From Congeria kusceri (lineage: Eukaryota; Mollusca; Bivalvia; Myida; Dreissenidae), in contig JAPFQT010000163.1 of the NCBI GenBank assembly GCA_027627225.1, positions 231,001 through 295,000 on the forward strand: a stretch of 64,000 nucleotides of DNA, given 5' to 3'. The notes under the pieces are model-generated. The model made no database searches. It was not told the DNA's origin and worked only from the letters and a program-made list of their open reading frames with translations. A program made the position numbers and the translations under genes. Positions 25,227 to 35,516 of the stretch are shown in pieces (within the stretch, counting starts at the first letter, position 1; every line of letters starts with the position of its first letter).

Positions 25227-25667
25227 CTCTGGTTTTCGTCTTGTAAACTACCGAATATAGCGGATCATATTTGTTTGCATTGGAACCAGCCGATGTCTCA
25301 CTTGCGCAAACTTGTTTTGTCTTCTTCACAGTTGAGTATAGAGGATCATTATTGATATTACTGTTTCTATTGCTGTTGTAATTGCTCAGTGGATTATCAC
25401 TGTTCGCATGCATGCTTAATGGAATATCAGCGTTTCCAACTGAGTAAAGTGGAGTGTTTGCAGTTGAATGAAGTTCTTCTTTCTTCACTTTTGAGTAGAG
25501 TAATTCATCGTTGTCAAAAGTTGTAACATTGTTTACGGTTGTGTACAGTGCAGCCCAAAAGTATTTATACTTTTTATAGTAAGGCGGTTTGTCCTTTTTA
25601 ACAGGGGCATAATGTGGATCAATGTTGTTCACATCTGTGTAAAGTGGATCATCTGGTATGTTTTCCT
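25227..25667 (-). CDS. large receptor cytoplasmic-tail exon with seven Tyr motifs
   Basis: A 441-nt exon (2 nt + 146 codons + 1 nt) between a TAG acceptor and an AGAG|GTAATA donor. It is the longest open stretch of the gene. Tyrosine motifs in order: PLYTDV, PHYAPV, ALYTTV, LLYSKV, PLYSVG, PLYSTV and PLYSVV. LLYSKV fits the classical ITIM consensus (L/I/V/S-x-Y-x-x-L/I/V); most of the others have Pro at -2 and Val at +3. The rest is Asn/Ser/Lys-rich with no hydrophobic segment, as expected for a disordered tail. Repetition of DP-LYS-x-V-K-K suggests internal duplication of a short module. Function inferred: docking of SH2 proteins (phosphatases or adaptors) below the membrane. Confidence 0.65.
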
Positions 25668-25816
25668 CTATGTTACATAATTTATATTCAATAAGGATAC
25701 ACTAATTCAATGAAAGTACCATATCAAAGATCAACTAAATTAAAGACTCATTATTGTTGGAGCAAATGCATTCACAAGGTCAAAGCAATAGAAGAAATTT
25801 GTTGAATACAGTATTC

Positions 25817-25953
25817 GATCGTATTTTATTTCATGAGTGGTCATAGAAACAATATTTTCACGAATGGCGCATTATTTTATGAGTGGTCATAGAAACACAG
25901 CCACGAGTGAACATATTTAGTTTCTATGATCACGAATGAAATAAAATACGATC
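25817..25953. mobile_element. 137-bp palindromic foldback/MITE
   Basis: The left arm GATCGTATTTTATTTCATGA and following GTGGTCATAGAAAC is mirrored at the right by GTTTCTATGATCACGAATGA then AATAAAATACGATC, about 35 bp per arm with few mismatches. An internal partial duplication of TTATGAGTGGTCATAGAAAC lies near 25881-25900. Confidence 0.75.
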
Positions 25954-26392
25954 TTACACTGAATTAAACACATTTTATTTTTATTTCATGCTTTTAACAA
26001 GAAAAATATGTCACTCCCCCTTTGGACACTCCTGATTTCCCCGTGGGGAACCTCACAGAAGCGCGTGCGCCGCTGCACTTATTATTTCATTCTTCCGATG
26101 TAAACAAAGTTCCTTAATTTATATATTTTTGTCTAAAAAGCTGTATTTCGTCATATAAAATATGTTGAATTGAATTAGTATTATTGTTATTTATTGTTGT
26201 ATTGACTCGCTTTAAATAGTTTTACACAAAACATCAAGAACGTGAATAACACACAGCGTTGGAATATTAGACATATTTTGTGTATTCACACAATTTGATT
26301 TTGTCAAACGAAAGAGAAACAACGGTTAACGAGTTCAAATTAACTGGATATACACAATTGTCAGTGTGTTCAGTTATTAAAAGTGTTCAGAT

Positions 26393-26766
26393 TTAGTCAC
26401 TGTCGCTATCAGGGATCATCTGAATGCGCTTGAATTTCCTTGGTGGGGAATTGAACAACGTGGTATGTTTCTGTGCAAGTGAATTGGTTTCAGTTTTGTT
26501 AACATTGAACGTGACACAGCCGTTGAAGATTGGATTACAAAAAAATGTAGAGGCTCCAGAAGCAGACTGCACTGTTGCAGATCGGTTGCTTTCTGCAACA
26601 GCTGAATTGTTTGACGAAAGAATGTCAGAAATTGCCATTGCTTGATTTGAGTTCAACTTGAAAAAGTTATTCAGGCTGTTCAGATTTGTGTGGCCACTAA
26701 TGTAAACAAGCTGGTTCGGCCAGATGCCTTCATCAATGAGCTTTCTGTTCTAGACGCTTCCTGGCA
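26393..26766 (-). pseudogene. tyrosine-recombinase-like (Crypton/DUF3504-type) C-terminal fragment
   Basis: On the minus strand after a TTTTAG acceptor-like site the peptide starts ARKRLEQK. After a one-base shift it continues LIDEGIWPNQLVYISGH, then TNLNSLNNFFKL and a Ser-rich tail ending IPDSDSD-stop. The pattern R...LxxxGI...G-H-x(9)-[Y/F] matches the end of tyrosine recombinases: the Arg of box II (HxxR), the GH of the third catalytic position and the nucleophile position. Here the nucleophile position is Phe, so the copy should be catalytically dead even without the frameshift near 26746-26750. The tail segment FFCNPIFNGCVTFNVNK is not recognised. It lies in an intron of the receptor gene in the same orientation. 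Assignment is by remembered motif, not search. Confidence 0.5.
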
Positions 26767-27422
26767 CTAAAATGAAGGTGATTTAAACGTATTTGTATTT
26801 TAAATAAATACTTTGACAGTCTTCCCATTAATTGATTTAATCAACTAGCCTGAATCATTTTGCAATTATAGTTCACATGTAAATTTTCTACTAGCCCAAC
26901 TATATAAGGAATTTCTACTATCCCGGATAAGATTTCACTAGCCGTGGGCTGGTGGGCTCCGGATAGTGGTTAGTGTTACTTCTATTAATAATAAATATGG
27001 TACATTCTGTTTACATAATATAGTTCTATTTATTTGGCATTTTATATTTAATTTATGTATAGCAGTATATTAATTATGTAAACACATTAACAATAATTAA
27101 AATATGTACCTGTTGGGCGTAATTCGAGGATTTTCAATTCCAGCTGCCGTCTTCATTTAATCTATTATGGCGTAGATGGAGTTAATGCCCATGGCGTTCT
27201 TCCTGAACCAGCCCTTCTGATTGCCAGAGGTTACAATCAGCAGAAAGGGATCAAGACAATCAGCCGGGTGTCTGTCTGTCTATAATTACTTTGTAAAATC
27301 GTTTGAGTTACGTATTAAGTAGAACACACGTGTGTGTTAGCGCGGTAAATTGTTCTGCTAATATAAAATAATAATATGAAAAACAGTTTGATAACTCAGG
27401 AAAGTATATTATATTAGTTTAC

Positions 27423-27524
27423 CTGAACCAATGGGTCTATTGTTTTTGACGCTGCTGTACAAAGGGTCATCATCAAGAGCGTTCTCGAAGCTGAGGTATT
27501 CGTGTCCAGGATTTGGTCCACTTG
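27423..27524 (-). CDS. candidate receptor tail exon (EYLSF, DDDPLYSSV)
   Basis: A 102-nt exon (2 nt + 33 codons + 1 nt) with acceptor GCATAG and donor TTCAG|GTAAAC. It encodes SGPNPGHEYLSFENAL then DDDPLYSSVKNNRPIGS. It shares DDxPLYSxVK with the exons at 25227 and 28712, which makes coding function credible despite its small size. Symmetric phase 1. Confidence 0.6.
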
Positions 27525-27554
27525 CTATGCAAGTAGTTTAACAACTATTATTAT

Positions 27555-27575
27555 TGTTATAGTATTAGTAGGAGA

Positions 27576-27606
<31 letters not shown>

Positions 27607-27672
27607 GTAGTATTAGTAGTAGTAGTAGTAGTAGTAGTAGCAGATAGTGTAGTAGTAGTGGTATAATATATT

Positions 27673-27751
<79 letters not shown>

Positions 27752-27910
27752 AGTTACTGTAGTAGTAGTAGTAATAGTAGTAGTAGAAGTAGTAGTAGTA
27801 TTAGTAGTAGTAGTATTTTTTGTTTTGTTGTTGTTGCAGCTGCTGCTGTTGTTGCTGATGTTGTTGTTGAAGTTGTAGTGGATATAGTAGTAGTAGAAGT
27901 AGTGTAGTAG
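27555..27910. repeat. (TAG)n microsatellite in receptor intron
   Basis: About 350 bp of TAG units with TAT, TGG and TTA interruptions, ending in a TTGTTGTTGCAGCTGCTGCTG segment and GAAGTTGTAGTGGATATAG. That ending nearly repeats the one at 21280-21330, so the two arrays share a common right flank. Confidence 0.95.
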
Positions 27911-28246
27911 AGTGTTATACATGTTCACATTATAAATTGTCCGTTTGATAAGTATTACCTTCGCATGTTGGCACCTGCATCTGGAATATACACACATTGG
28001 TCACGTTAAAACTCACATGCTTTCGTAATAGCTAAGAGCATCGAGTGGAAAGCAACACGCATTCTGTACGCAGAAGTAACTGCCATAAATAAAAGATGAC
28101 CCGCAACTGTTTGTATTAATTAATGATGCGATTCGAGTGTAAATGTCTAGTTCGAAATTACATAATTCAAGTCAGGATGACATGAGGCTAGTATGGTATA
28201 TACCAGCAATTGAACCAATTATTTACAAATTTTACAAACTTCAAAC

Positions 28247-28580
28247 GTAAACACCCCACATGCAATCTGAAGCGAGTTCTCAATATAAGGGATCTACATG
28301 TATGTATGAAGTTTCATTAAAATATATCGACGCAATCTCAAGTTATTGAGCAGAAACCGTTTTCCTATGTTTAGCAACGGTGACATTGACCATGACCCCA
28401 GCCACCCCATATGCAATCCCGAGCGAGGTCTCAATATAAGGTATCTATGTATGAAGTTTTATTAAAATATCTCAATCCGTTCTCGAGTTAGAGAGCCGAA
28501 ACGAAAAGTTGACGCCGCTACCCCGCCCACCCGCCCACCCGCTCGCATGCCCGCACGCCCAACGAAATACCCCTCTATAA
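28247..28580. repeat. interspersed repeat with two ~151-bp units
   Basis: ATGCAATC-(T/C)-GA-AGCGAG-TCTCAATATAAGG occurs at about 28260 and again at about 28410, each followed by ATGTATGAAGTTT(C/T)ATTAAAATAT. It ends in a CCCGCCCACC-rich tract (28525-28560). I recall this as a common molluscan intronic repeat; unverified. Confidence 0.6.
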
Positions 28581-28711
28581 TACCCCAAATTTGTATTCGA
28601 ACAATTTGGTTAATAAACCAAGATATAAACACATAACACATTCTTAATTCATAAAATATACAATACAATGATGGAGTGAACAATATTTCAAGCCTTGTCA
28701 GTACATTGTAC

Positions 28712-28813
28712 CTGGGCGATTTATTGCATTTCCTTTCACACGGCTGTACAACGGGTCATCATCTATACAATCTTCAATGTCGGCATCTGGTTGCTCATCA
28801 GCGTTATATTGCA
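28712..28813 (-). CDS. candidate receptor tail exon (DDDPLYSRV)
   Basis: A 102-nt exon, the same length and phase as 27423-27524: acceptor TTACCAG, donor CCCAG|GTACAA. It encodes QYNADEQPDADIEDCI then DDDPLYSRVKGNAINRP. Equal length and the same DDDPLYS-x-VK core suggest that these two exons arose by exon duplication. Confidence 0.6.
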
Positions 28814-28996
28814 CTGGTAATTACAACACACCGGTGTAGTGTATTATATAGTGATACATATTTGCGTTTAAAAATGTCAACTGGTATTTAGTGCGGTAAA
28901 CACTGAACATAATAATTCAATACAACATTGCGAAAAACATAAACTGTTCAACTAAGACTCGTAAATAATGCTGTTTGGTTAAACATAAAACCGTAC

Positions 28997-29018
28997 CATT
29001 TATGTTCGTCAATGGGGT
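28997..29018 (-). CDS. possible 22-nt micro-exon
   Basis: CTTTTTAG acceptor, 22 nt, then GTACGG donor on the minus strand. Read in phase 0 it gives TPLTNIN and leaves 1 nt, so it could feed the 28712-28813 exon in frame, but no upstream exon ending in phase 0 was found. A strong splice look-alike only. Confidence 0.25.
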
Positions 29019-29305
29019 CTAAAAAGAGAATATCATTCATAATGTATAAGAACAAAACATTATTCTGTAAATTAACAGCATATATTCAATTAAAATAATT
29101 TAAATATGCATGACATATATTACGAATGAAACAGTGTAACTTATATATGTAATTATATAACGTACTAGTGTGCATTTCATAATGAGGTTTGTACCTTTTT
29201 TTTTCGAAAACGCACTCTTAAGTGAAAAAGAAACCTTACAAAAGCGAAACATTTCAGCTTCTCGTTACTTATAATGTATATGTGTGAACCAACCGATAGG
29301 TTTAC

Positions 29306-29455
29306 GTTTGGCCAGCGAGGAAGAAGTACTATTGGGGAAGGTGCCGTTATTCAAGTCAGTCGCGATGTTTACATTTCGGTCTGCTGCAGGACTCTCGTTG
29401 ATATGCATAGGGGCAGAATTAATGTTTCCTGTTTGGTTTCCATTTTTTGTCATTA
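29306..29455 (-). CDS. candidate juxtamembrane exon of receptor
   Basis: An Asn/Ser/Thr-rich open stretch after an AG acceptor at 29456. It encodes VMTKNGNQTGNINSAP and on to SSSLAK. In phase 1 it follows the transmembrane exon directly. Two donors are possible: AAAC|GTAAAC at 29305 gives a 150-nt phase 1-1 exon, while ATAA|GTAACG at 29268 gives 187 nt and breaks the frame into every downstream exon I tested. I therefore prefer the shorter form. Confidence 0.45.
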
Positions 29456-29668
29456 CTTATAAGGAATACAATGCATTCACCAGGTCAATTATTAAGTGCA
29501 AATGTTAAGGGTAAAGTACCTATCAAAATGCACGCATCTTAATTGAGGTTTACAGTGCCTAATATGACTTAGAAATGGATTTATTTAACGCATTAAAATT
29601 GTTCGGAGTTCTGTTTTAACGATAAAGCTGGCATTTATACATATATAGAATTATGTGTTTATCCGTAC

Positions 29669-29776
29669 CATTTTCAGCTTTTAAGCAGGTTGCCAGTTTC
29701 TTTCTATACACGAACACAACAAGTCCGATGTCAAAAACAACGAACGGTCCTGCGATCATAAGAGCTATCTGTGTAA
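29669..29776 (-). CDS. candidate transmembrane exon of receptor
   Basis: A 108-nt exon: acceptor ATTTCAG, 2 nt + 35 codons + 1 nt, donor AAATG|GTACGG. It encodes VTQIALMIAGPFVVFDIG then LVVFVYRKKLATCLKAEN. A stretch of about 21 mostly hydrophobic residues ends in YRKK, the usual basic stop-transfer signal, which puts the C-terminal side in the cytosol. An Asp sits inside the hydrophobic segment (FVVFDIG); charged residues there sometimes pair with adaptor chains. Phase 1-1 as in its neighbours. Confidence 0.6.
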
Positions 29777-29779
29777 CTG

Positions 29780-31440
29780 AAATTATTTGGAACATAAAAA
29801 TGATTGTACACTTGAGATATTGATATCGCACAATACGAATTGCACATTATTTACGAAATGTGTGATGCACACATGCATGTTTCTATTAAACTGCATATAC
29901 AGAATGTTCTAATTGGAAACTCACAGCATGCATTGAATATATCAATTCATTCATGTCTATATTCGGTATGAACTATATTATGATCCAAATAAAATGTCTT
30001 ATTCTTAGTATTTATAAGTAATATAAAGATTAAAAACCATTGTGCAACTTCATATGTATTGATAATCACCATTGATTGTAAGGTATATTCTTAACTTATG
30101 TTTATTTTGATGAGGAACTGCTTGCGGCACTTGTTACTACGTTTGCATCAAAGTAATCGAAAGGCATCTTGTGTTTCCAATATAAGGCTTCCATTTACAG
30201 ACTTTCAGGTTTCTTAAAAGGTTCTTCTTTTTCCATCTCCTCGGTGTTGTTTGCATTCTGTACTGTGCTAATACTAACGCTTTATGTTGTGTTATTGTTT
30301 GCTGGGAATAATTTGCATATGTTTGTAGGCTATAAATGATAATATCGACTAAATAAAACAATCTCACATTAATACGACGCGTGTATTTAAACTTATGTAA
30401 CAGTAACACAATTTACAGCAAACAAAATGCTTGCGTAGACGATATTCACCCCGTTTTAAATAAGAATTCATAAGACTCAGTATGGAATAAAGTCAACCAG
30501 TGATATTTAATGTAAAAAAGTGTATGCTTATGGCGACGACATTCGTGTGTTTGTGTAGCGTTGTTCCTTCGTTAATTTCCATACCAACCTTACTGATGTA
30601 ATCAAAATAAAACAAGCTAAGTGTTTGGCTAGATTGAATTTACCCGTTACGCGGATAGCGCATGCTAATGCCTTATGAAAGGAAAACATTTAATTCCTTT
30701 AACTTATCCACGAATACATTATCATGTGTGCATAGTCTTTATAATATACAGTTACCATATGCTAGCTCTCTTTACAGTTGTTTTTGTAAATTATCATTAA
30801 AATACTATAAATGGTATGAAACGCATAATTATTTAGCGTTTTATCAGATCAGTTTTACATAAGGTAAATTGGTTAATACTTTTTAGTCGGGGTGTAGGGG
30901 CGGCATAGAGAAAGCATTGAGTCGTTTAAGAACATTTCTTACAGGACTACCGACCAATTTTCGTCAGTATTTTTTACGTGACGATGTTTTGACTTTACTT
31001 CAAAATGGCGGAAAGTAAACTTTATTTTCGTTCTCATAGAAATGTGTGGTTATTATTCATGATATTCCTAATCAATATTAACCATACAATGCATCAACAA
31101 GTTTATGAAACACGTTCTTTTTGCACTTTTATTGCGTTTTTATACAAAAATAGTCAATATAAAAAATAAAGAAAATAATATGTATACTATATAGTATATA
31201 TAGTCACCAAAGGCGCCTTAACGCGCCCTAGAAACACGCGAAGCGTGTATACATTTTAATAAACTATACGTACCGGTAAAGTTCAATTGGCCCAAGTGTT
31301 GAAAGAATATCATAGTACCTGCCCTATTTGAAATGTGTCCTGAGACCCGCAATAGATAAAAGTAGACACTTAATTATTATACACTGAACATAGTTATAGT
31401 CTAAGACATAGTCTAATATACAATGTGTGCACATGTCTTA
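29780..31440. other. intron-like non-coding DNA
   Basis: Lies between the transmembrane and stalk exons. No recognisable repeat or domain; ORFs at 30137-30409 and 30662-30862 are unsupported. Confidence 0.4.
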
Positions 31441-31441
31441 C

Positions 31442-31570
31442 CTCCCACCTCTGTGAAACTCTCCACCACCTTTGTAACTTTTATTGTGTAATTTTCCAAA
31501 CTTGTAGTAAGGGAACTTTCTTCCCCGGTGATGTGCTCCGGAACTGACGTCGTGGTGTACTCGCTGGTGT
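31442..31570 (-). CDS. candidate Thr/Ser-rich stalk exon of receptor
   Basis: A 129-nt exon with acceptor CCTTAG and donor GGGAG|GTAAGA. It encodes TSEYTTTSVPEHITGEES then SLTTSLENYTIKV and onward to FTEVG. It is rich in Thr/Ser/Glu with one N-glycosylation sequon (NYT), as in an extracellular mucin-like stalk between an Ig domain and the membrane. Phase 1-1. Confidence 0.5.
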
Positions 31571-33497
31571 CTAAGGCACCGTGCAAACATTGAATAATTG
31601 CAGTGTATGCTAGACAATTGCAGCATTATCTGGTATTGGCAAATTGTCAGAATACTGTACTTTATCATGGTGAATTGATGTATTTCAATTGATGTTGTTG
31701 ATCAAGATGTTATTAATATACTAAATTCTCTGCAAACCTTCAAGCGTAACGCCGCTAATGGGCGATCATCAACACGTGCTCATATCCACGTGAATAATAA
31801 CCATTTTTAATATTTTTGGACTATTACGCGTGTCAATTTTTTCAAGAGAAATTATTAGTCGAGTCTTGTATGATGATGTTTACATTACTCTATGATGACG
31901 TAATTAAACAAGTATTCCAGCTAGTATGGCAATACGGGATCGGTAAAATCAGCGAGTATCATGATACGGATTTTTTTTTTCTGTCGACATGTATTTCTCC
32001 GATTGATAAAGCATGTATTTTGTTAAGATTTTGACAGGTATATAACAAAACATCATTACTATATAAGAAAAAATACATACTATTTAGGGCCTCCTTGCAT
32101 TATAATGACCGACCAGTCAGCCCAAAAACGTTGAACGGACCGAAGCCGAAGCGGGCTGTCTGGGAGGTCACTGTCATGCAAGGAGGTCCAAAGTTGTATG
32201 TTCTATTTCTTATATGATACCGCACATATTGAGCACAGAAGTTTTAGATAAAATGATACAATTTCACAAACATAACCCAAATGCACGAAACATTTCTTTA
32301 GTCAGTGCTGAGATATACAACATAGTTAGTGCACGTCCTTGTGTTTACATATTTCCTCAACTTGTTTATTTCGAACTGCGCGCGAGAACGACGTCATTTT
32401 AAACATTAAGTCTGTGTCTCGCTATTGTCGGTAAACAACCGCCATACGTTATGTAGTCGCATATTTATGTAGTGCATTTGCAAAACTTAATGTAATTGTA
32501 TAATCCTTCACAACTTATAATTCTCAATACGTAAATAACGTCCGTAGTCAAATCGTAAATATTGATGAAACGCCTCCCAGAACTGCTACACACCACAGAG
32601 CTGAGTGGGCACCCACACGAAACAGTGCCCGCTGGATCCGGGCACTATGCTATTTAGTCGTCCCGATAAAATGACATTTTATAATTAACCTAAGTAACGG
32701 ACCGTTGAATTTTATATACGCGAAGAAGAAATATATTTACGTAAGGTATTATATAAACATAATTTAAGCTGGTCCAGGTCCAAGTTCATCATTTTCTTTT
32801 TCAGTATAATATACATTCCAAATGTCTGGCTTTATTATCGTGACATGCAATCGAACCGTGAAAATGATGATGAAAATTATCATACAATGCAAATATTATG
32901 TTTTGTTCACTTTAATGTGCATTGCAGAAGTAGATTATTGCGTTGAATCAAATACAAATCACGTATTTGGGGATTAGTGAATTCGATCAACTAGCGATTC
33001 AACATACACATAATTAAGATATGATAATTGTGTTCGCATCTGAAGGTTTTCTCAAAGGGTCTTTTAGATGACCAGGAAACCGTGTTTAACACACGTCATA
33101 GAAAGCTTTTTGTGTATGTAGACTTTACTAAATGTTTGACTACACCTAATACACTATTATAAACCTATCATTTTGGGTTGACTATTTTTATGTCAGTTAA
33201 CACAAGTAGCTGCATTTACGAGGTAAAGAAAGTTGGTAACTTAAATGAAACGTTCTATAGCAAAACATGATACCGAAAAAAAGCACCCACCTCCAGCCAA
33301 AAAGCAGCAGAAAACCAGTCAAGCACATGCACATGTTAAACTCCGATATTCATGTTTATGTATATCAAATAGAAATACATATTCTTTATTAAACGTATTC
33401 AATGAACTGTTTTATATTAAAATATGTTGACTTGTGTTCAGAATCCATTGAATATGAAATCACTTAGGGACAAACAGTTATCGTCGCCAAATCTTAC
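31571..33497. other. intron-like non-coding DNA with a small hairpin element
   Basis: Contains a ~102-bp inverted element at 32088-32189 (GGCCTCCTTGCA ... TGCAAGGAGGTCC) and a short GTGGGCAC...GTGCCCGC hairpin near 32606-32632. No exon was recognised. Confidence 0.45.
32088..32189. repeat. 102-bp inverted-repeat element
   Basis: GGCCTCCTTGCA at the left pairs with TGCAAGGAGGTCC at the right with one mismatch; inner bases (GACCG / CAGTGACC) pair only loosely. Confidence 0.6.
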
Positions 33498-33839
33498 CTT
33501 GACTAGGTAAAACCAATTTTCTGCTGAAATACTCCGTTCCGTTTATGAATCCCAAACATTGCCATTGGTCGCCTGCCTTTGCAATTGTTCTGTCAGATAT
33601 GTTGCATATAACACGATCTACGCATACACATTGCATCGATTTAGTAGTAATGAGAACATTAAGTTGACATTCGTTTTCAGAGTATACAATTTTCACCATA
33701 TTTTCACTGTTTTGCTCATCATCACGATACCGATAAAATTTAAAAATCCCGTAACTACCACGGTCATCAGTGCATGACACTTCCAATGACGATGTGCATA
33801 GCATTCGAATGCCAATGTCTATGCTTACTTCTGTCGACA
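33498..33839 (-). CDS. candidate Ig-like extracellular domain exon of receptor
   Basis: A 342-nt exon (114 codons): TTTTTCAG acceptor, CAAG|GTAAGA donor, phase 1 at both ends, the classic phase for Ig-domain exons. Features in order: a beta-strand-like STEVSIDIGIRMLC, FKFYRYRDD, CQLNVLITTKSMQC, CVDRVICNISD, then GDQWQCLGFINGTEY and RKLVLPSQ. The spaced cysteines and the W-x-C near the end fit strands B and F of an Ig fold, with extra Cys pairs. NIS and NGT are N-glycosylation sequons. The fold is inferred from pattern, so another Cys-rich domain remains possible. Confidence 0.55.
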
Positions 33840-35462
33840 CTGAAAAATAATTCATTTTTTCCGTAATCACGATAGTTTTGCATAAGTGGTTTTCAGTTCA
33901 TTCGATCCGCGTGTATTACAGAATACATATTGATATATGCGCATATAGTATATGTTAAGCTTTATAACAAAATAATAAACATCGAGTTAAATTTAAATGC
34001 ATTTTACCATTCGGATTTAAAATTGATGACCTGTAACTTTATGTTTGAAGTATCGCATCTTATTTCAATGAAACAATGTGCTGTGATAGAAATCTGATTT
34101 GTTCGAAAAAAAGCGTCCTTCCAAAACCTACATTATTCCGTGGCGTCAGCAAACAAAAACGAAGTGGGTGAGTCCAAACAGTAAACTTCCGTTTCCTGTA
34201 CTGTTTTTGTTACAATTGTTTATTCGTTTGTGCGCGTGTTAATGATGTTAGTCAGTGTGTTATCCCTTTATTGATTGTGTATGAACATTTAAGTGCTATT
34301 CTAATCTCGGCAGGCATTTTTTTATGTTTTGTCGAGTCCGATATTTAGGATCCGTCCAAAAAAACATGTTTAAAAACATTTGTTGTTCTACTCATATACT
34401 TGTTTAATTTGATTATGCACAATATAGGAGTTTCCATTAAATGAATAAGTGTTATGAACAGAAGCCAAAACCGTGTACACAAACTGTTGAACCAAAACCC
34501 GCAAAGTTGCCTCGAAATGAGACAAGATACGAGTTTTATTATCGGCATTAATAATAATGTCAGGATCACCGATCATGTAAATAAATATTCAAATTACTCG
34601 TTCTACCTCGAGAAATATCGAATGTACCGGTGTTTATAGAATGAAAGTCATAAACAGTTTTATATTCGAGGACGATGTTGCCGGACAATATGCATAAGTT
34701 AATGAAAAATACTATCAGTTTAAATCATTTTTAACACGATTGTTACTAAAACAACATCGTTACAATTCGTGTGTATTATGCTGGTGTTATAGAGTTACTT
34801 ATGATGCAGTTCGTACAGCAGAAACATTGAGAACTATGAAATCAAAATTAGTGATTAGTTAAAGTTTACTCTGTATCATATAATTAAATGTCAATCATAA
34901 TAATTACTAAGAATAAGTAAATGTATAAAGTAAGTATTCCAGGCACACCAAAGTAAAATGTAATACATGTATGGGTCGCCCTGTTTTCAACAGCAATACA
35001 TTTGCTAAGTAAATCATTATTTTTACTTTGTATCCTGATAGATGCACAGGAGAGTGGTTTTATGAGTAACTCAAATTAAAAGATCTACCTCAACACCGGT
35101 TGCAGTAACTAGAGTGCGGTTTATTCATCGCGATAATACATCGAACATATCAGGTCAATGGACATATTTCTGGTAAATGTTGGTACGTACCTATTTAGTG
35201 TTTATTGTGTATACATTGCTGCAGAAAACAACGGTAATATCAACACCTGTGCAATAGGGTATTCCGGGTCACTGAAACTGATCTTATTATAAGTATTACA
35301 GTTTATCAATATTAGCAAGTTTCAATACATATATACGTATTGTATGGATCCAAACGCCGACAGATTGTTCGGGTTTTTTTTAATGGAAGCAGAGAGTTAC
35401 ATATTTAGATTGTTGTTTGTGCTTCCATATATAAATCTCCTGCGCAAACTAGTCGAGCTTAC
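33840..35462. other. intron-like non-coding DNA
   Basis: No repeat or exon recognised. The ORFs at 34345-34639 on both strands lack domains. Confidence 0.35.
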
Positions 35463-35516
35463 CTTTTAGCTTTACGTTTACCTTGACAGATTGCCCTTCT
35501 GTTGTACTTTGCGTGA
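35463..35516 (-). CDS. possible 54-nt upstream exon of receptor
   Basis: Acceptor ATCACAG, 2 nt + 17 codons + 1 nt, donor AAAAG|GTAAGC. It encodes TQSTTEGQSVKVNVKLKG, which resembles the A-B strands that open an Ig domain. Phase 1-1 fits the rest of the gene. The signal-peptide exon was not located. Confidence 0.4.
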
